A stretch of DNA of 64,000 nucleotides from Streptomyces alanosinicus (GTDB lineage: Bacteria > Actinomycetota > Actinomycetes > Streptomycetales > Streptomycetaceae). The first letter of the stretch is position 1; every line of letters starts with the position of its first letter. The stretch lies in contig NZ_BMVG01000019.1 in assembly GCF_014650595.1 (NCBI RefSeq), forward strand, positions 1-64,000, in the 5' to 3' direction. The translations under genes were made by a program, and so were the position numbers. Below are positions 61,249 through 64,000 of this stretch, one piece after another. Below the pieces are notes generated by a model. It was given only the letters and a program-made list of their open reading frames with translations. It had not been told where the DNA came from and made no database searches.

Positions 61249-62435
61249 CGGCTCTCCGCTGCGAGGTCTGCGAGGTGTTCGAGGTGGGCCGCCGCGGCCC
61301 CGGCACCGCCCGCCGCGCGGAACGCGGTGCGGATCCGGACGGCGGCGGCCCGGTGGGCGGGGTCGGTGAGGACGGTGTCGAGGGCCACGCCCAGCTGGGC
61401 CGCCCGGGCCCGGCCGAACCGGACCCGGACACCGGCACCCGCGTCCACGACCTGTCCGGCCACCACGGGCTGGTCGTCGCGGATGGGCGCGACGACCAGC
61501 GGGACGCCGTGCCACAGCGCCTCGCACACGGTGTTGTGCCCGGCATGGCAGATGACCGCGTCCGTCCGTGCCAGCAGCGGGAGTTGGGGCACCGACCGGA
61601 GGACCAGGACGTCCTTGTCGCCGGGCGGCACCGCGAGCAGGCCGCCCGGGTCGGCGAACACCGCCTGGACGCGGTCGGCGCGTTCCCGCAGCGCGGTGCG
61701 GCACTCGGCGAGGAACCGGCCGCCCGCGTCGGCGTTCGCCGTGCCCAGGGTCACCAGGACCGTCGCCCGGCCCTGGTCCAGCCGCTCCCAGGGGAAGCCG
61801 CCGTCGGCCGGGCGGTCGCCGACGGACGGGCCGACGTAGTGGATGTGGGGGGCCAACGGCGCCTGGGGGCCGATGAGTTCGGGGGTGCTGAAGATCAGCA
61901 GGAGGTGCGGGGAGAAGCGCGGGTCCGCCGTGCCGGACGGGGCACCGATCCGGGCCCGCAGCCCGGCAAGGCTCGCGCGCAGCCACTCGGCAACCTTCGG
62001 CAGTCCGTCGTAGGCGCCGGAGAACTCCGCCGAGGTGGTGGCCGAGGTGGCCCACGGCAGGCCGAGGTGTTCGGCGACCAGGGCGCCGGCGAAGGCCTGC
62101 TGGTCGGCCACGACCACATCCGGGCGGAACGTCTCACATGCCGCACGGACGCCCGCCGCCATGGCGTCGGCGAGCGGCAGCAGGTACCACTCCCACAGGA
62201 ACTTCAGCGCCTCCGCGCCCCGCAGGTCCGGCGGTCGTACGACACCCTCTGCGCCCGGCACCGGGCCCGCGCAGCCGAACACCTCGGCGTCCGCACCCGC
62301 GAGCCGCCGTACCAGCGCCGGGTCAGCGCAGACCCAGGCCACCCGGTGCCCGTGCGCGCCCAGCCGGGCGGCGACACCGACGGCCGGGTTGACATGCCCG
62401 GTCAGCGGCGGCACCACGAAGAGGAAGGAACTCAT
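61245..62435 (-). CDS. GT1-family (MGT/UGT-type) glycosyltransferase
   Basis: The 396-residue protein has an N-terminal acceptor domain (FLFVVPPLTGHVNPAVGVAA) and the C-terminal donor-binding signature ICHAGHNTVCEALWHGVPLV plus PIRDDQPVVAGQV. It transfers a sugar to a small hydrophobic acceptor, as in macrolide- and lipid-type pathways. It is coupled to its neighbours on both sides by ATGA overlaps. Confidence 0.88.
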   Translation of the reverse strand: MSSFLFVVPPLTGHVNPAVGVAARLGAHGHRVAWVCADPALVRRLAGADAEVFGCAGPVPGAEGVVRPPDLRGAEALKFLWEWYLLPLADAMAAGVRAACETFRPDVVVADQQAFAGALVAEHLGLPWATSATTSAEFSGAYDGLPKVAEWLRASLAGLRARIGAPSGTADPRFSPHLLLIFSTPELIGPQAPLAPHIHYVGPSVGDRPADGGFPWERLDQGRATVLVTLGTANADAGGRFLAECRTALRERADRVQAVFADPGGLLAVPPGDKDVLVLRSVPQLPLLARTDAVICHAGHNTVCEALWHGVPLVVAPIRDDQPVVAGQVVDAGAGVRVRFGRARAAQLGVALDTVLTDPAHRAAAVRIRTAFRAAGGAGAAAAHLEHLADLAAESR

Positions 62436-63232
62436 CCGACCCCCGCCCCGGCGCCGATCAGGTCCAGGATGTGCCCGCCGACCGCGGCCGGCGCCTCCAC
62501 CAGCACCGAGTGCTCGTGCCCGGGCAGCACGACCGCCCGGTACTCCGTCAGCAGCGCCTGCTTCAGCGGCACCAGACCGGCGAGGTCCGACTCGCCGCCG
62601 TACACACCGAGGACCGGGCAGCGTACGGCGCTGATCTGGTGCTCGGTCAGCACCCGGCTGGCGGGGATGTCCCGGCCGAGGCTGGTCTCGCGGGCGAGCC
62701 GGGCCGCGCCCTTGGCGAGCCGGGCGGTGTTGTGGCCCCGGTGCGCGATGATCCAGGCGATCGCGTCGGGCTCGTTGTGGGCGAGCTGGGTCATGACCCG
62801 GTCGAGGATGCCGCCGAGTTTCGCCGCCCAGGCCGCGGTCGCGGGCTCGGACTCGATCAGCGTCAGCGTGGCCGTGCGCTCCGGATGGCGGGCGGCGAAG
62901 CCGAAGGCGATGGTGCCGCCGTAGGAGTTGCCGACGAGATGGACCGGCCCGGTGACCGCCAGCCGGTCGAGGAGCGCCTCCAGGTCGTCGATGTTGTGGT
63001 CGAGGGTGTAGCCCGCCGGCGGGCGCTCGCTGCGGCCGTGCCCGCGCAGGTCGTACATGACGACATCGAGTCCGGCCGCGGCGAAGCCGGGCGCGACGGT
63101 GAAGTAGTAGCTGGCCAGGCTGTCGGTGAGCAGCCCGTGCACCAGGACGACGGTGCCGTGCGGGACGCGGCCGTCGGCCGGGCCGGTGCGCTGGACGTGC
63201 AGCCGGATCCCGCCGGCGTCGACCATCGCCAC
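62432..63232 (-). CDS. Alpha/beta-hydrolase (esterase/thioesterase-like)
   Basis: The 266-residue protein has VVLVHGLLTDSLASY (oxyanion loop), nucleophile GNSYGGT, and LPGHEHSVLVEAP supplying the His, with an acid at GGESDLAG. It is adjacent to an ACP gene and could release or edit the acyl product. The start may be GTG 63232 or ATG 63226. Confidence 0.82.
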   Translation of the reverse strand: MAMVDAGGIRLHVQRTGPADGRVPHGTVVLVHGLLTDSLASYYFTVAPGFAAAGLDVVMYDLRGHGRSERPPAGYTLDHNIDDLEALLDRLAVTGPVHLVGNSYGGTIAFGFAARHPERTATLTLIESEPATAAWAAKLGGILDRVMTQLAHNEPDAIAWIIAHRGHNTARLAKGAARLARETSLGRDIPASRVLTEHQISAVRCPVLGVYGGESDLAGLVPLKQALLTEYRAVVLPGHEHSVLVEAPAAVGGHILDLIGAGAGVG

Positions 63233-63235
63233 CGC

Positions 63236-63556
63236 TCAGCCCGCCTGCGTGGTCTTCAGGCTCCACACCACGTGCTCCACGAGCCGGCCGACCGTCAGCT
63301 CGATGATCTCGTCGAACTCCATGCCGGCGAGGAACTCGGCGAGGTTGACCCGCTGCCCGTACCGCTCCTCCAGCAGTCCGGCCAGGGTGACGAGGTCGAT
63401 GCTCTCCAGCTCCAGGTCACGGTTGAAGGTGGTGGACATGCCGATCAGCACGTCGTCGTCGCCGTACTCCGCCAGCACCGTGCGGAGCATGCCGGTGACA
63501 TCGGCGAGCACGGTGTCGGCGGTGGGCTGCGCCGGGGCCGGCTGGGTGGGGTTCAT
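63236..63556 (-). CDS. Acyl carrier protein
   Basis: The 106-residue protein has the carrier helix II motif DLELESIDLVTL; Ser52 is the predicted phosphopantetheine site, in an ESI rather than the usual DSL context. A disordered Pro-rich N-terminus of about 15 residues precedes it. It is coupled to the phosphopantetheinyl transferase gene by an ATGA overlap. Confidence 0.82.
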   Translation of the reverse strand: MNPTQPAPAQPTADTVLADVTGMLRTVLAEYGDDDVLIGMSTTFNRDLELESIDLVTLAGLLEERYGQRVNLAEFLAGMEFDEIIELTVGRLVEHVVWSLKTTQAG

Positions 63557-64000
63557 CGGGGGTACTCCTCGGCTGCTTCGTGGGGGTGTCCGTCGTCGGC
63601 TCCGGGCCCGGTCGTCCAGGCCGCGACATAGGCGCGCCGCGGCAGGGCGGGCGGGTTCGGCACCGACGCGCAGTGCACGGTGTAGAGGCGTTCCAGGCGG
63701 CCGGAGACCAGCAGCCGGCTGCCGTCCGGGGTGGTCTCCCGCACCGCGAAGTCCCGTGGCCGGCCGCCGAGTCCGACTCCCTCGGCCTTGGCGACGGCCT
63801 CCTTGGCGGCCCAGAACCGGGTGAACCACACGGCCCGGGCATCGGCGTCGTCCGTCGCCCGGGAGTGCAGCAGACGCAGTTCGGCCGGGCCGAGCGCGGT
63901 GGCGAGGGTGGCCGGATCGCGCTCGGTGACCTCTTCGATGTCGATGCCGGGGCCGGGATGCGGGCTGTGCGGCCGGACGATCGCCACGCCCGCCTCGGCG
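63553..64000 (-). CDS. 4'-phosphopantetheinyl transferase (5' end at or beyond window edge)
   Basis: The visible protein contains PGIDIEEVTERDPATLATAL and FTRFWAAKEAVAKAEGVGL, the Mg-binding and catalytic motifs of AcpS/Sfp-type enzymes. A GTG at 63987 could start a 144-residue protein, but the frame stays open to the window edge (AEAGVAIVRPHSP), so a longer Sfp-type or fused protein is possible. It should activate the ACP encoded next to it. Confidence 0.8.
   Translation of the reverse strand, partial: AEAGVAIVRPHSPHPGPGIDIEEVTERDPATLATALGPAELRLLHSRATDDADARAVWFTRFWAAKEAVAKAEGVGLGGRPRDFAVRETTPDGSRLLVSGRLERLYTVHCASVPNPPALPRRAYVAAWTTGPGADDGHPHEAAEEYPR

Overview
The window is high-GC DNA from a streptomycete-like actinobacterium. 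Signs are GTG starts with strong Shine-Dalgarno sites, many ATGA/GTGA-coupled operons, and typical families (SbcCD, XRE regulators, a WhiB-like protein, a T-box leader, YigZ, DedA, SixA). Roughly 35-64 kb reads as ordinary chromosome. Roughly 0.4-32 kb is accessory: less GC-rich, full of short unrecognised proteins, with IS relics at the left.

Layout. (1) 1-8.2 kb: a four-gene, fully ATGA-coupled operon encodes a caspase-NTPase, two paralogous WD40-repeat proteins (13 and 12 repeats) and an alpha/beta hydrolase. It lies between two decayed, inverted IS5-type transposase relics. It looks like a split, duplicated version of the caspase-STAND-WD40 conflict proteins of multicellular bacteria and is the best candidate for an undescribed system. 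(2) 8.2-13.2 kb: a small hypothetical, a nucleotidyltransferase, an archaeal-type aspartyl-tRNA synthetase behind a T-box leader, a HAD hydrolase and an XRE regulator. (3) 13.6-32.4 kb: a phage- or plasmid-derived early-gene region (Sak4-like ATPase, Cas4-like nuclease, replication-type winged-helix protein, WhiB-like factor, degenerate adenine methylase, ParB-like protein and about 15 orphans). No integrase, portal, capsid or terminase is visible. Six near-identical promoters, TTGACC-N16-TAGAAT, most followed by a short leader hairpin, punctuate it and probably set its expression programme. (4) 32.5-39.1 kb: a HAD hydrolase, a truncated GNAT fragment, a PD-(D/E)XK-like protein and sbcD-sbcC. 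(5) 39.3-48.8 kb: an operon-like signalling block with a small conserved protein, a HEAT-like protein with a degenerate P-loop, an SPFH-like protein, PP2C phosphatase, Ser/Thr kinase, vWA protein, a partner and a zinc-ribbon membrane protein; it resembles the vWA-PP2C-kinase triads of Ter-type stress systems. (6) 48.8-60.1 kb: housekeeping and transport genes (YigZ, SixA, CoA-binding protein, APC permease, PobA-like hydroxylase, ArsR/CDF metal pair, cupin regulator, hexapeptide proteins, DedA, YbhN-like). (7) 60.1-64 kb, minus strand: a coupled operon of methyltransferase, glycosyltransferase, alpha/beta hydrolase, acyl carrier protein and phosphopantetheinyl transferase, the edge of a lipid or natural-product locus that runs off the window.

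All functional statements come from reading motifs in the translated sequence and from knowledge of families; no database search was run.
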